Source: Paenibacillus macerans
GTDB lineage: Bacteria; Bacillota; Bacilli; Paenibacillales; Paenibacillaceae
Assembly (NCBI RefSeq): GCF_900454495.1
Contig: NZ_UGSI01000001.1
Span: forward strand, 3,348,001 to 3,412,000
Length of the DNA: 64,000 nucleotides
Direction: 5' to 3'
This document shows positions 41,084 to 49,415 of this stretch, piece after piece. Within the stretch, counting starts at the first letter, position 1. Every line of letters begins with the position of its first letter. The notes under the pieces are model-generated. The model ran no database searches, had not been told where the DNA came from, and worked only from the letters and a program-made list of their open reading frames with translations. The translations under genes were made by a program, and so were the position numbers.

Positions 41084-42021
41084 CAGCGTCCACCTCCATC
41101 GGCTTCATAGTACACCCAATATTTCGACGATTTGAGAATAAGTCCGGTCAGCAGCACGATCAGAACAAACATCACCCATGCCATCGCGGAAGCGTACCCC
41201 ATTTTGAAATGGGTAAAAGCGTTGCGGTACACGTGCAGGGAATAAAAATACGTCGAGTTGGCCGGGCCGCCGCCGGTCAGAACAAACGCGAGCACGATCG
41301 TCTGGAAAGCCGAGATCAGGCTGGTCAGGATGTTGAACAGGATCGTCGGCGTGATCAGCGGAAGCGTAATGTTGAAAAATTTGCGGATCGGACCGGCGCC
41401 GTCGATATCGGCGGCCTCGTAATATTCCGACGAAACGGAACGCAGTGCCGAGAGGTACAGCACCATCGGCGATCCAACGCCCCACAGCGCGATGAAGATC
41501 AAAGCGTATAAGGCGACATTCGGATCGGTCAGCCAATGCACCCGCGGCAGGCCGGCAAGCTCCAGCATGTAATTGACCGGTCCGAAATCGTCGTTCAGCA
41601 TCCAGCTGAAAATAAGCGCCAGGGTAACCCCTTGAATCAAGGAGGGCAAGTAAAAAACGGCCCTGAACAGCTTGATGCCGTACGAAGCCCGGTTCAGCAG
41701 CACGGCGATAAGGATCGCGAAAATCACCTGGAGCGGAACCATAATAAACACATACTTAAACGTGACGGTCATGGCATTCCAATAAAAAGGATCGGCCGTA
41801 AACATCTGCGCATAATTCTGAATCCCGATAAATTCGGGGCTGCCGACCATATTCCACTCGGTAAAACTGATACCTAACGAAAACATCATCGGGAAAAACA
41901 TCAACAGGAGGAACCCGATCAGCCACGGAGAGATAAAAAACAGGCCTGCGAAATTTTCGCGCCGTCTTTTCCGTCTGGCCGTACGGCGCAACATGGCGGC
42001 ATCCGAGCCGGCTGCTTGCAT
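41083..42021 (-). CDS. Sugar ABC transporter permease, MalF type (CUT1)
   Basis: A 312-aa permease with six helices. The leader is basic (RRTARRKRRRENFAG), then FFISPWLIGFLLLMFFPMMF. The EAA motif is in SSEYYEAADIDGAGPIRKFF. GAGGTGATGACAAA precedes the ATG. It lies between the solute-binding protein and the MalG-type permease. Together these import an oligosaccharide, of unknown identity, across the membrane. Confidence 0.93.
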   Translation of the reverse strand: MQAAGSDAAMLRRTARRKRRRENFAGLFFISPWLIGFLLLMFFPMMFSLGISFTEWNMVGSPEFIGIQNYAQMFTADPFYWNAMTVTFKYVFIMVPLQVIFAILIAVLLNRASYGIKLFRAVFYLPSLIQGVTLALIFSWMLNDDFGPVNYMLELAGLPRVHWLTDPNVALYALIFIALWGVGSPMVLYLSALRSVSSEYYEAADIDGAGPIRKFFNITLPLITPTILFNILTSLISAFQTIVLAFVLTGGGPANSTYFYSLHVYRNAFTHFKMGYASAMAWVMFVLIVLLTGLILKSSKYWVYYEADGGGR

Positions 42022-42081
42022 TTTGTCATCACCTCGTTTGGGGAAACACGGGAAACGCCGTAAGCGCTTCCCGCAATTCCG

Positions 42082-43380
42082 TTACTTTAATACCGCTTGC
42101 GCTTGCTTTGATGCGTCATCCAGCGTTTTCTGAATATCGGCGTTGCCGTAGAAAATGGCCTGTACCCCGGCACGGATCAAATCTTCCGCTTGGCTCCACT
42201 TCTCATGGCGCATGCTGGCGATCAGCTTATCGGTGCCTTCCAATTCCTTGGCGAAGGACTCCAAATAAGGATCTTTGGCGTAACCGTTCTGTTCATCCAC
42301 GGAAATGACCGGTGAAAAAGCGAATTTGTCGGCCGTAATGATTTTGATGCCTTCCTCGCCGGACATGAACTTGATCAACTCCCAGGCGGCTTCTTTGTTT
42401 TTGCCGGCTTTCGGCATGGAATATCCTGAAGTATGGATGATACCTTTCAGATTGCCGCCTTCGGGAAGCGGATGCGTTACGGTCCCGATATCCAGCTTGC
42501 CTTCCTTCAGCATATCCCCCAGCGGCCACATGCCGTTGTCAAACATGGCGATCTGCCCGGTTTGGAAAGACTCCAGCCCGTTGTTGGTGCTGAATTTGCC
42601 GGCCGAATTGATTTTGGAGGAGGCGTCGTACAGCTTTTTCAGGAACGTCATCGTTTCCACATTTTCCGGGCTGTTCAACACTCCATCGACCGTTTTGCCG
42701 TCATCGCTAACCATATCCCCGCCGTTGCTCCAAAAATAAGGCTGCATCGTCATGACATCGTCCGGCGTCATAATAAATCCGTATTGGCCCGGTTTGGTCA
42801 GTTTTTGCACCGTATCGACGAACTCGTCCCAGGTCCATCCGTCCTTAGGGTAGGGAACGCCCGCTTCGTCAAACAGCTTCTTGTTATAGTAAATCGCCCG
42901 CGTGGAATAGGTCGTCGGAAGCCCCCACAGTTTTCCGTCATATTTCATGTAATCCATAATGATGGGATAATATTTGTTTAGATCGTAGTTGTCCTTGTCC
43001 ACCCAGGTTTGCATATCCTCCAGCGCCCCTCCAGGAACATAAAGCGGATAATTCCAAGCCATAAACACGTCGGGCGCCGTCTCGGAAGCAAGGGAAGTCA
43101 GCAGCTTTTGATCGTAGTTGTCCGGTACGGATTCCACTTTGACCTTGATGTTCGGATGCTGTTCCATAAAAGCGTTGATCGCGTTTTGATAAGGCTGCAG
43201 CGTTTGGCCGGAGTCCCAGGTCATAAACCGCAGCGTCACTTGCTCCGCTCCTTTTTCTCCGCCGTTTGCCGCTCCGTTCGGATTGGCACCGCTTTCATTT
43301 TTGCCCCCGCAAGCGGACAGCAGGCCGAGACATAACGCGCTGACCAAGGCAAGGACTAACCATTTTTTGCTCTTTTTCAT
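42082..43380 (-). CDS. Sugar-binding lipoprotein of ABC transporter
   Basis: A 432-aa family 1 extracellular solute-binding protein. The start MKKSKKWLVLALVSALCLGL has AAGGAGGGG 7 nt upstream (the frame to 43455 is an over-extension). The lipobox is LSAC-GG. Further features are VTLRFMTWDSGQTLQPYQNA, SETAPDVFMAWNYPLYVPGG and the C-terminal DLIRAGVQAIFYGNADIQKT. It is the first gene of the operon and lies 98 bp after a perfect 22-bp palindrome that should be the LacI-type operator. Confidence 0.93.
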   Translation of the reverse strand: MKKSKKWLVLALVSALCLGLLSACGGKNESGANPNGAANGGEKGAEQVTLRFMTWDSGQTLQPYQNAINAFMEQHPNIKVKVESVPDNYDQKLLTSLASETAPDVFMAWNYPLYVPGGALEDMQTWVDKDNYDLNKYYPIIMDYMKYDGKLWGLPTTYSTRAIYYNKKLFDEAGVPYPKDGWTWDEFVDTVQKLTKPGQYGFIMTPDDVMTMQPYFWSNGGDMVSDDGKTVDGVLNSPENVETMTFLKKLYDASSKINSAGKFSTNNGLESFQTGQIAMFDNGMWPLGDMLKEGKLDIGTVTHPLPEGGNLKGIIHTSGYSMPKAGKNKEAAWELIKFMSGEEGIKIITADKFAFSPVISVDEQNGYAKDPYLESFAKELEGTDKLIASMRHEKWSQAEDLIRAGVQAIFYGNADIQKTLDDASKQAQAVLK

Positions 43381-43477
43381 ACGAACCCCTCCTTGAAATT
43401 TATGGTTGATGTTATATGTGAACTTGCGGGGGCGAGCTTTGGCTTTTGGCTTCACTTCCGCAAGACATCACCGCAGC

Positions 43478-43499
43478 AAAATCTAAACGTTTAGATTTT
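43478..43499 (-). promoter_or_regulatory. Operator of the LacI-type regulator (sugar operon)
   Basis: AAAATCTAAACGTTTAGATT plus two further bases form a perfect 22-bp palindrome centred on the CG typical of LacI/GalR sites. It is upstream of the solute-binding protein gene. A related site (7 of 10 left-half positions and an intact right half) is in front of the regulator's own gene at 44721-44740. Confidence 0.85.
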
Positions 43500-43553
43500 T
43501 CCGGTTAAAGAAACCTTCAGCGCGAAAGTTTCCCGTAAAAGCCTTCGTTTCGA

Positions 43554-43623
43554 AGTTTCCGTGTTATAGTTTCCTTGTTTAAGTTTCTATGTCCAAATTT
43601 CCATATCAAAGTTTTCATGTCAT
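43554..43623. repeat. Degenerate 14-bp tandem repeats, five units
   Basis: Units start at 43554, 43568, 43582, 43596 and 43610: AGTTTCCGTGTTAT, AGTTTCCTTGTTTA, AGTTTCTATGTCCA, AATTTCCATATCAA, AGTTTTCATGTCAT. The period is exactly 14. A further degenerate unit starts at 43527. The array lies between the end of the LacI gene, whose stop codon it includes, and the operator. Confidence 0.75.
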
Positions 43624-44678
43624 GGCTTTCCTCCTTTGGGAGGCGCCACGGAATCGCGCTCAATCAGCCGGCACACCGGCATTTCCGGACGCCAGGCCTG
43701 CTTTCCGTTGATCACTTCATGCAGCGTCTCCATCGCACGGTATCCCATCTCATGGAGCGGCAGATCCATAGTCGTAATCCGCGGGCTTAAATAATCGCTA
43801 AACTCCCGGTTGTCGAACCCGATGACGGACAAGTCGGCCGGGATGTTCACTCCCGCTTCGTTCGCAGCCTGCAGCACGCCAACCGCCATCACGTCGTTCA
43901 TCGCCAGAATCGCCGTAGGCGGCGCGGGCAAGGATAGCAGCTCCCGGGTCAAGCGATATCCGGATTCCCGCTCCCAATCCCCCATTTTAATCAGCACCGG
44001 GTCAAAAGGAAGCTCGAATTCAGTCACCGCCTTGTAGTAACCGTTAAGGCGCAGCCGGGATGGAATGGAGTCCATTAAACCGCTGATGATCGCGATTCTC
44101 CGGTGTCCCCTGGCAACCAGGTAAGACATCGCCTCGTAAGAAGCTTGTTCATCATTGTATTGGATAGCCATGTCGTTTTGGGTATAGGCGTACGTATAAA
44201 CGATCGGTTTGCCTTCGCTGTCGATCAGTCCGGTTAAATCCCGGGGATGCACGCCGATGTATATCATGCCGTCAACCTGCTTGCTGAGCAGTTCGGAAAC
44301 CGCGCTTGCCGCATATTTCCGGTATTTGTCCGTATGTTCGAAATCCCGGCCGATCCGTTTGTCGAGCCGCAGGTTCGTCAGCAGGATATGTAAATCGTGG
44401 CGGTCGCCATAATCGTTGATTCCGTCGATGATCTCCGGCGTGTTGAACACGGTGACGTCCTCGGCGATCACGCCGATCGTGTCGGTACGCCGCCGCTTTA
44501 GGCTTTTGGCGATGTCGTTCGGCTTGTAATTCAGTTCCTCGATCACGGCCAGCACCCGTTCGCGGGTTTTGGGACGGACGTTCCGCGTGCCGTTCAGCAC
44601 GTAAGAAACGGTTGCCGTGGATACGTTGGCTCTGGCGGCAATATCTTTGATGCTAGGATTGGAGCTAGGATTGGACAT
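43620..44678 (-). CDS. LacI-family transcriptional regulator
   Basis: A 352-aa repressor starting MSNPSSNPSIKDIAARANVS. The helix-turn-helix is IKDIAARANVSTATVSYVLN followed by the hinge helix region YKPNDIAKSLKRRRT. The rest is a periplasmic-binding-protein-like sugar domain (TDTIGVIAEDVTVFNTPEII, AILAMNDVMAVGVLQAANEA, VSVIGFDNREFSDYLSPRIT-like end). GGAGGTGG is upstream of the ATG at 44678. It should repress the adjacent ABC operon and itself by binding CTAAACGTTTAG-type sites; the inducer is likely the imported sugar or a product of it. Confidence 0.93.
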   Translation of the reverse strand: MSNPSSNPSIKDIAARANVSTATVSYVLNGTRNVRPKTRERVLAVIEELNYKPNDIAKSLKRRRTDTIGVIAEDVTVFNTPEIIDGINDYGDRHDLHILLTNLRLDKRIGRDFEHTDKYRKYAASAVSELLSKQVDGMIYIGVHPRDLTGLIDSEGKPIVYTYAYTQNDMAIQYNDEQASYEAMSYLVARGHRRIAIISGLMDSIPSRLRLNGYYKAVTEFELPFDPVLIKMGDWERESGYRLTRELLSLPAPPTAILAMNDVMAVGVLQAANEAGVNIPADLSVIGFDNREFSDYLSPRITTMDLPLHEMGYRAMETLHEVINGKQAWRPEMPVCRLIERDSVAPPKGGKP

Positions 44679-44720
44679 TGTTCTTGTTCCACCTCCCCCG
44701 GATTTGCTCCGCAAAACATA

Positions 44721-44740
44721 ATTTAATCGTTTAGATTTAT
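44721..44740 (-). promoter_or_regulatory. Second LacI-type operator, in front of the regulator gene
   Basis: ATTTAATCGTTTAGATTTAT matches the right half of the palindrome at 43478-43499 exactly (GTTTAGATTT) and the left half partly. It lies 43 bp upstream of the regulator's start codon, consistent with autoregulation. Confidence 0.65.
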
Positions 44741-44862
44741 AATCCTTTTATATCACAACCCGTTTTTGGTTGCAAGCGGTTTCTTATTCGGTATTTTCAA
44801 ATTTGAAGGAAGTTGTCGATCTTACGCGGGACGAACGTATTTTTTGCATAGGAGGCAATGCG

Positions 44863-45006
44863 ATGAACGAATTGGAGTTTATTCGGAGCCCTTCCTGCAA
44901 CTACATCCAAACTTCTGCGCCAGTCCTGCGAATGGCAGATCAATATCCGCTGTCCGGACGCTTTGCACGATTATCCCGTTTGATCCGGCAGCAGGGAGGA
45001 AGATAA
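44863..45006 (+). CDS. Possible small protein, 47 aa
   Basis: An ATG with GGAGG 7 nt upstream opens a 47-codon frame, MNELEFIRSPSCNYIQTSAP and ending RLSRLIRQQGGR. It has no recognised family or membrane segment. It stands alone between the LacI gene and tex and may be a real small gene, a remnant, or chance. The ribosome binding site is the main support. Confidence 0.3.
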   Translation: MNELEFIRSPSCNYIQTSAPVLRMADQYPLSGRFARLSRLIRQQGGR

Positions 45007-45313
45007 ATTCAGGAGAAGAAAATAGGTTTGGGAGCAGCAGATATGTTCGAGATCGTTAGACAGGTTTGTGAGAAGGAGGTTTAGGAGAAGTAAAGCAGAC
45101 CTGACGGGAGGAACGGGGCAAGATACCTGGAAAGATGAAAGGGCCGAGATTCCCCCCCACCCTCTCCCCCCTGAACAAGAGGGATAATCGTGCAAAGAAG
45201 CATGCAGGGATACCAAGACACGAACGCTATCATAATTTATTTTGCCAAGCACTGATCTCGGTTTTGAGCCGAAAAGTCTAAAGACTTTTCAACGGCATTC
45301 CCACTATGATTTT
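45007..45313. other. Gene-free stretch
   Basis: About 300 bp of purine-rich, G-rich sequence followed by AT-rich sequence, with no frame that has a start signal. A short C-tract (GATTCCCCCCCACCCTCTCC, near 45150) and the hairpin AAAAGTCTAAAGACTTTT (45269-45286) are the only structures noted. Confidence 0.5.
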
Positions 45314-45350
45314 AAAAAAGCGCCGGCCCGCTAAAGCTCAGCGTCCGGCA
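45314..45350 (-). terminator. Intrinsic terminator after tex
   Basis: On the minus strand GTGCCGGACGCT pairs with AGCGGGCCGGCGC with small bulges, followed by TTTTTTAAAA, about 40 bp after the stop codon at 45392. Confidence 0.75.
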
Positions 45351-45391
45351 CATTGAAAAATTTAAACACTTAAACGTACTGAGGCTAAAGA

Positions 45392-47632
45392 TTAAGCCTC
45401 TATTCCGGCCGGTTTGCGCATCGTTAATCCGACCCGGCCTTTTTTGACATCCACATTCAGCACCCATACGGTGACGTTGTCCCCGACCGAGACGACATCC
45501 ATCGGATGTTTGACGTACCCTTTGCTCATCTGGGAGATGTGCACGAGCCCGTCGTTTTTGATGCCGATATCGACGAAAGCGCCGAAATCGATCACATTGC
45601 GGACAGTGCCCTGCAATTCCATGCCGGGCGTCAAATCCTCAATTTTCAGCACGTCGGTGCGGAAAATCGGCAGCGGGAGCTCTTCGCGCGGATCCCGACC
45701 CGGACGCCGCAGGCTGTCCAAAATATCGCGCAGCGTCGGTACGCCGACGTCCAGCCGGGCGGCCAGCTCCTGCGGATCAAGGGCGGACAACCGCTCCGCC
45801 AGCTCTTTGGAGCCAAGCTGATCGAGGCTGACCCCGAGCTCCGCGAACAGCCGGTTCACCACCTCGTAAGACTCGGGGTGGATCGGCGTCTGGTCAAGCG
45901 GATTTTCGCCTTCATTGATCCGCAAGAAACCGACGCATTGCTCGAATGTTTTGGTCCCGAGCCGCGGCACCTTCTGCAGCTGCTTGCGGCTACGGAAGCG
46001 GCCGTTTTCCTCGCGGAACTTCACGATGTTTTTCGCCGTCGTGGCATTGACCCCGGAAACGTAGGACAGCAGCGCCGGCGATGCCGTGTTGACGTCCACC
46101 CCGACATGGTTAACGGCCGATTCCACGACATTTTTGAGGCTTTCGTCGAGCAGCTTCTGGGACACGTCATGCTGATATTGCCCGACGCCGATCGCCTTCG
46201 GCTCGATCTTGACCAGCTCGGCGAGCGGGTCCTGCAGCCGCCGCGCGATCGAAGCCGCGCTGCGCTCGGCAACGTCCAGATCGGGAAACTCCTCCTGGGC
46301 GAGCTTGGAGGCGGAATACACGCTTGCCCCCGCCTCGTTGACGATCAAATACGCCAGCTTCCGGTCGCGCCGCTCGGCGATCACCTCGGCCACGAACTGC
46401 TCCGTTTCGCGGGAAGCGGTGCCGTTGCCGATGACGATCAGTTCCACGCCGTATTTGTCGATCAGCTCGTTGAACTTGACGGACGCTTCCCGCTTTTTAT
46501 TGTTCGGCGGCGTCGGATAAGTCACCGCGACCTCCAGCAGCTTGCCGGTATCGTCCACGACGGCCAGCTTGCAGCCGGTCCGGTATGCCGGGTCGACGCC
46601 AAGCACGATCTTGCCGCGAACCGGCGGCTGCAGCAGCAGGCTGCGCAAATTGGCGGCAAAGATGGAGATCGCCTGGCGTTCCGCCTTCTCCGTCAATTCC
46701 CCGCGAACCTCCCGCTCGATCGAAGGGGCGATCAGGCGCTTGTACGCATCTTCGATCACCGTCTTCAACACGTCTTCCGTGGCCGAACGGCCTTTGATCA
46801 CTTTGCCGGCAATATGGCGGAGAATAGGTTCCGTCTCCACCTCGAGCGTCACTTTAAGCACGTTTTCCCGCTCGCCGCGGTTCATGGCCAAAATGCGGTG
46901 GGAAGGCATTTTTTTGGCCGCCTCCCGATAGTCGTAATACATCTCGTACACGGATTCCTCGCCAGGCGTTTTGGCTTCGGACACCATCAGACCGCGATCC
47001 ATCGTGTGCGCGCGAACCCAGGCCCGGACCGCGGCGTCGTCCGCGATGATCTCGGCGATGATATCCATCGCCCCCTGCAGCGCCTCCTCCGGCGTCTCCA
47101 CGGGGTGCTCCGCTTCGGCGTTCACGTATTTGGCCGCTTCCGCCAGCGGCTCTCCCTGCTTCGGCTGGGACATTAGCCATTCGGCCAGCGGCTCCAGCCC
47201 TTTCTCCTTGGCAACGCTGGCCCGTGTCTTGCGTTTTTGCCGGTAAGGGCGATACAGGTCCTCCACTTCCTGCAGCTTCACCGCCCGGGCGATCGCCGCC
47301 GCCAGCTCGTCCGTCAGTTTTCCCTGCTCGTCGATGATTCGGACGACTTCCTTTTTCCGTTCCTCCAGATTGCGGAGATACTGCGTGCGTTCCTCGATAC
47401 TGCGAAGCTGATTCTCATCCAGCTCCCCCGTCATCTCCTTGCGGTAACGGGCGATAAAGGGGATCGTGTTGCCTTCGTCAAGCAGCCCGATCGTCGTGCG
47501 CACCTGCTTCAAGGACAAGCTTAGCTCCTTGGCGATTTGCCCGGCAATCCGTTCCTGTTCCCCTGCATCCATGACTTGCTGTCCGGCGGTTCCGTTCGAT
47601 TCCGATTGCGACAATGTGGATCCCTCTTTCAT
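45392..47632 (-). CDS. tex: Tex-family RNA-binding transcription accessory protein
   Basis: A 746-aa protein with the full Tex layout: N-terminal HtH region (IAKELSLSLKQVRTTIGLLD, NTIPFIARYRKEMTGELDEN), a YqgF-like RNase H fold (GKIVLGVDPAYRTGCKLAVV, ELIVIGNGTASRETEQFV), helix-hairpin-helix motifs (NTASPALLSYVSGVNATTAK, RKQLQKVPRLGTKTFEQCVG) and a C-terminal S1 domain (GMELQGTVRNVIDFGAFVDI). Tex binds RNA polymerase and nucleic acids and affects transcription elongation. It corresponds to B. subtilis YdcI. It has its own terminator. Confidence 0.96.
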   Translation of the reverse strand: MKEGSTLSQSESNGTAGQQVMDAGEQERIAGQIAKELSLSLKQVRTTIGLLDEGNTIPFIARYRKEMTGELDENQLRSIEERTQYLRNLEERKKEVVRIIDEQGKLTDELAAAIARAVKLQEVEDLYRPYRQKRKTRASVAKEKGLEPLAEWLMSQPKQGEPLAEAAKYVNAEAEHPVETPEEALQGAMDIIAEIIADDAAVRAWVRAHTMDRGLMVSEAKTPGEESVYEMYYDYREAAKKMPSHRILAMNRGERENVLKVTLEVETEPILRHIAGKVIKGRSATEDVLKTVIEDAYKRLIAPSIEREVRGELTEKAERQAISIFAANLRSLLLQPPVRGKIVLGVDPAYRTGCKLAVVDDTGKLLEVAVTYPTPPNNKKREASVKFNELIDKYGVELIVIGNGTASRETEQFVAEVIAERRDRKLAYLIVNEAGASVYSASKLAQEEFPDLDVAERSAASIARRLQDPLAELVKIEPKAIGVGQYQHDVSQKLLDESLKNVVESAVNHVGVDVNTASPALLSYVSGVNATTAKNIVKFREENGRFRSRKQLQKVPRLGTKTFEQCVGFLRINEGENPLDQTPIHPESYEVVNRLFAELGVSLDQLGSKELAERLSALDPQELAARLDVGVPTLRDILDSLRRPGRDPREELPLPIFRTDVLKIEDLTPGMELQGTVRNVIDFGAFVDIGIKNDGLVHISQMSKGYVKHPMDVVSVGDNVTVWVLNVDVKKGRVGLTMRKPAGIEA

Positions 47633-47793
47633 AAAAAATAGCGATTGTTTCTATTATAAGTAAAACATCCATCAACGTAAAATTCAAAGCAGACAGACCG
47701 CAATTAGCGGTAGTTTTTCCCCGCGATTATACCGCGGTCCATTGACGTGTTATGGAGAAGGAATAGGAACGGGGTTGGGGCAGCCTCGTTGCA

Positions 47794-47872
47794 GGAAATA
47801 GGTGTAAAAAATTCCTCTATCTTCGCTTAGCTCCTTTTTTGATGAAAATAGGGCCCTTTTTTACCGTCAATC
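47794..47872 (-). repeat. Box-repeat element, family D (copy 2)
   Basis: In the 334-bp gap between the tex start and the DUF4190 gene, AAATAGG-type boxes at 47796 (GGAAATAGGTGTAAAAAATT) and 47846 (GAAAATAGGGCCCTTTTTTA) lie exactly 50 bp apart. Reverse complemented, the stretch matches 9313-9410: GAGGTCGG, GGTAAAAAAGG, TATTTTCAT, GATAGAGGAATTTTTTACnC. Only the first two boxes are evident in this copy. Confidence 0.65.
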
Positions 47873-47966
47873 TCCCGACCTCTCAAAACGCTGGCAGTGT
47901 GCCTATAATGACGAAAAAACACCGGGCCCTAAGGCACCGATGCTCTCTCCCTCTCTTACATTCATC

Positions 47967-48323
47967 CTAAAAGTTCGTGTACAAGTCCGGCGTTGCCGCG
48001 TACGCAATGATAAAGATAACAATGAACAGCAGGATAATTCCGTATAATGCCGTTCCGATAATGCCGCAGACGAGTCCCGCTACGGTTAAGCCTTTCCCTT
48101 GTTCATTCGTCTTTTTAAGTTCCTTGAATGCCAATGTGGAAAATACGATAGCGACAATGCCCAAAATAAAGCCGATGTAAGGTATAACGATCGACAGTAT
48201 GCCAAGCACCAGCGAAGCGATCGATTTGCCGTTCGTTTTGGCTGGCAGCGGCGGCTGGCCTGGCGGGTAATTGCTGTTGAATGATGCGTACGGATAAGAT
48301 GTGTCAGACGGATGTTGATCCAT
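47967..48323 (-). CDS. DUF4190 membrane protein
   Basis: A 118-aa protein: Pro/Tyr/Asn-rich N-terminus (residues 1-28), then two hydrophobic segments, SIASLVLGILSIVIPYIGFI and the C-terminal LVCGIIGTALYGIILLFIVI, separated by KELKKTNEQGKGL. This is the DUF4190 layout. Function unknown; members are often near stress or cell-envelope genes. It lies between the toxin-antitoxin pair and tex, on the same strand, behind its own ribosome binding site. Confidence 0.88.
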   Translation of the reverse strand: MDQHPSDTSYPYASFNSNYPPGQPPLPAKTNGKSIASLVLGILSIVIPYIGFILGIVAIVFSTLAFKELKKTNEQGKGLTVAGLVCGIIGTALYGIILLFIVIFIIAYAATPDLYTNF

Positions 48324-48471
48324 GTAAAGCGGTCCTCCCTAGATTTTTCCTTATAATTATTGTACTTGATCTTTGGGAATGATGCCATGAATATTTTCCC
48401 GTTTTTCTGTTTGTGGATAATCCTTTCAGAAAATATTAAGCTCCGATTCAGGTTTGCTTCTAAACCAACAC

Positions 48472-48501
48472 AAAAAACGCCCCGGAAACACTCCGGAGCG
48501 T
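48472..48501 (-). terminator. Intrinsic terminator after ndoA
   Basis: On the minus strand ACGCTCCGGA (48501-48492) and TCCGGGGCGT (48486-48477) pair with one G-U and are followed by TTTTTTG, 31 bp past the ndoA stop. Confidence 0.85.
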
Positions 48502-48531
48502 CTGTCCGCGCATCAAACTCGCGCGCACATA

Positions 48532-48882
48532 TCAAAAATCGATCAAACCGAGACTAATCAGCAGCGAATCGTTAACTTTTTTCATCGTCTCTTCGTCCAA
48601 ATGGGTAATTTTATCGGTAAGTCGTTGTTTGTCGATCGTACGTATCTGTTCCAGCAAAATCACGGAATCCCTGTCAAATCCGTGCGTAGCCGCATCGATC
48701 TCCACATGGGTCGGCAGCTTTGCTTTTTGGATTTGTGCCGTAATAGCGGCAACAATGGCCGTAGGGCTAAATCGATTGCCGATATCATTCTGGATGATAA
48801 GCACAGGTCTTACCCCGCCCTGCTCTGATCCAACGACAGGAGAGAGGTCTGCAAAAAAAACGTCGCCGCGCTTTACGATCAA
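48532..48882 (-). CDS. ndoA: mRNA interferase toxin EndoA (MazF family)
   Basis: A 116-aa MazF-type ribonuclease from a TTG start with GGGGTG 7 nt upstream. It is very close to B. subtilis EndoA: RGDVFFADLSPVVGSEQGGV, RPVLIIQNDIGNRFSPTAIV and RTIDKQRLTDKITHLDEE. EndoA cleaves single-stranded RNA at UACAU-like sites and is held inactive by EndoAI. It starts 3 nt after the antitoxin stop, so the two are translationally coupled. Confidence 0.97.
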   Translation of the reverse strand: MIVKRGDVFFADLSPVVGSEQGGVRPVLIIQNDIGNRFSPTAIVAAITAQIQKAKLPTHVEIDAATHGFDRDSVILLEQIRTIDKQRLTDKITHLDEETMKKVNDSLLISLGLIDF

Positions 48883-48885
48883 TGT

Positions 48886-49167
48886 TTACACCCCGCTTAC
48901 TAGGCGGTCCAGAGTGATGTCTGCATCTTCCTCCGCATGGAATGCTTCCGAGGCCATGGACAAATTGATTTTAGCCATCTCCATATACCCGCGCTGCATC
49001 GATTCGCGAATGAACCGCTTCTTGCGTTCGTTCAGATACAGCTTCATGGCCTGTCTGATCAACTCGCTGCGGTTGGAATTTTCCATCGCAACGATCCCAT
49101 CCACTTCCTGCAAAAGATGATCCGGCAAACTGATCATGATTCTTTTGGTGTTGTGCATATTGGCCAT
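48886..49167 (-). CDS. ndoAI: Antitoxin EndoAI (ribbon-helix-helix)
   Basis: A 93-aa antitoxin. N-terminal ribbon-helix-helix KRIMISLPDHLLQEVDGIVA, with ENSNRSELIRQAMKLYLNER, then an acidic C-terminal tail (HAEEDADITLDRLVSGV) that wraps the toxin in this family. GGGGGTGG lies 9 nt before ATGGCC. The 248-bp stretch upstream to alr is AT-rich and holds the likely promoter (a TATACT hexamer near 49217-49222). Order alr-ndoAI-ndoA is as in B. subtilis. Confidence 0.95.
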   Translation of the reverse strand: MANMHNTKRIMISLPDHLLQEVDGIVAMENSNRSELIRQAMKLYLNERKKRFIRESMQRGYMEMAKINLSMASEAFHAEEDADITLDRLVSGV

Positions 49168-49415
49168 CCTTAACTTCCACCCCCAAAACCTTGTCGACCC
49201 TGATTCCCTGTCATCAGTATAGCATTATTCAAGGGAATTTATACAAAAATATATGCCATTGGTATATCAAGTATGCTGCATTTCATTATAAACAAAAATG
49301 ACAATGCCGTACATACCTGAACAACTTCCATCTATTTGCTATTTCGATGGACCTGGCACAAAATCCTTCATGCGGGCGAAAAGTTTTGTTGAATTTTGTC
49401 TGCGGAAACGAATGT

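Noticed and set aside
45506..47176. 556-aa plus-strand ORF opposite tex
   Set aside because: Antisense to the strongly conserved tex gene; His/Arg/Gln-rich composition of a shadow frame.
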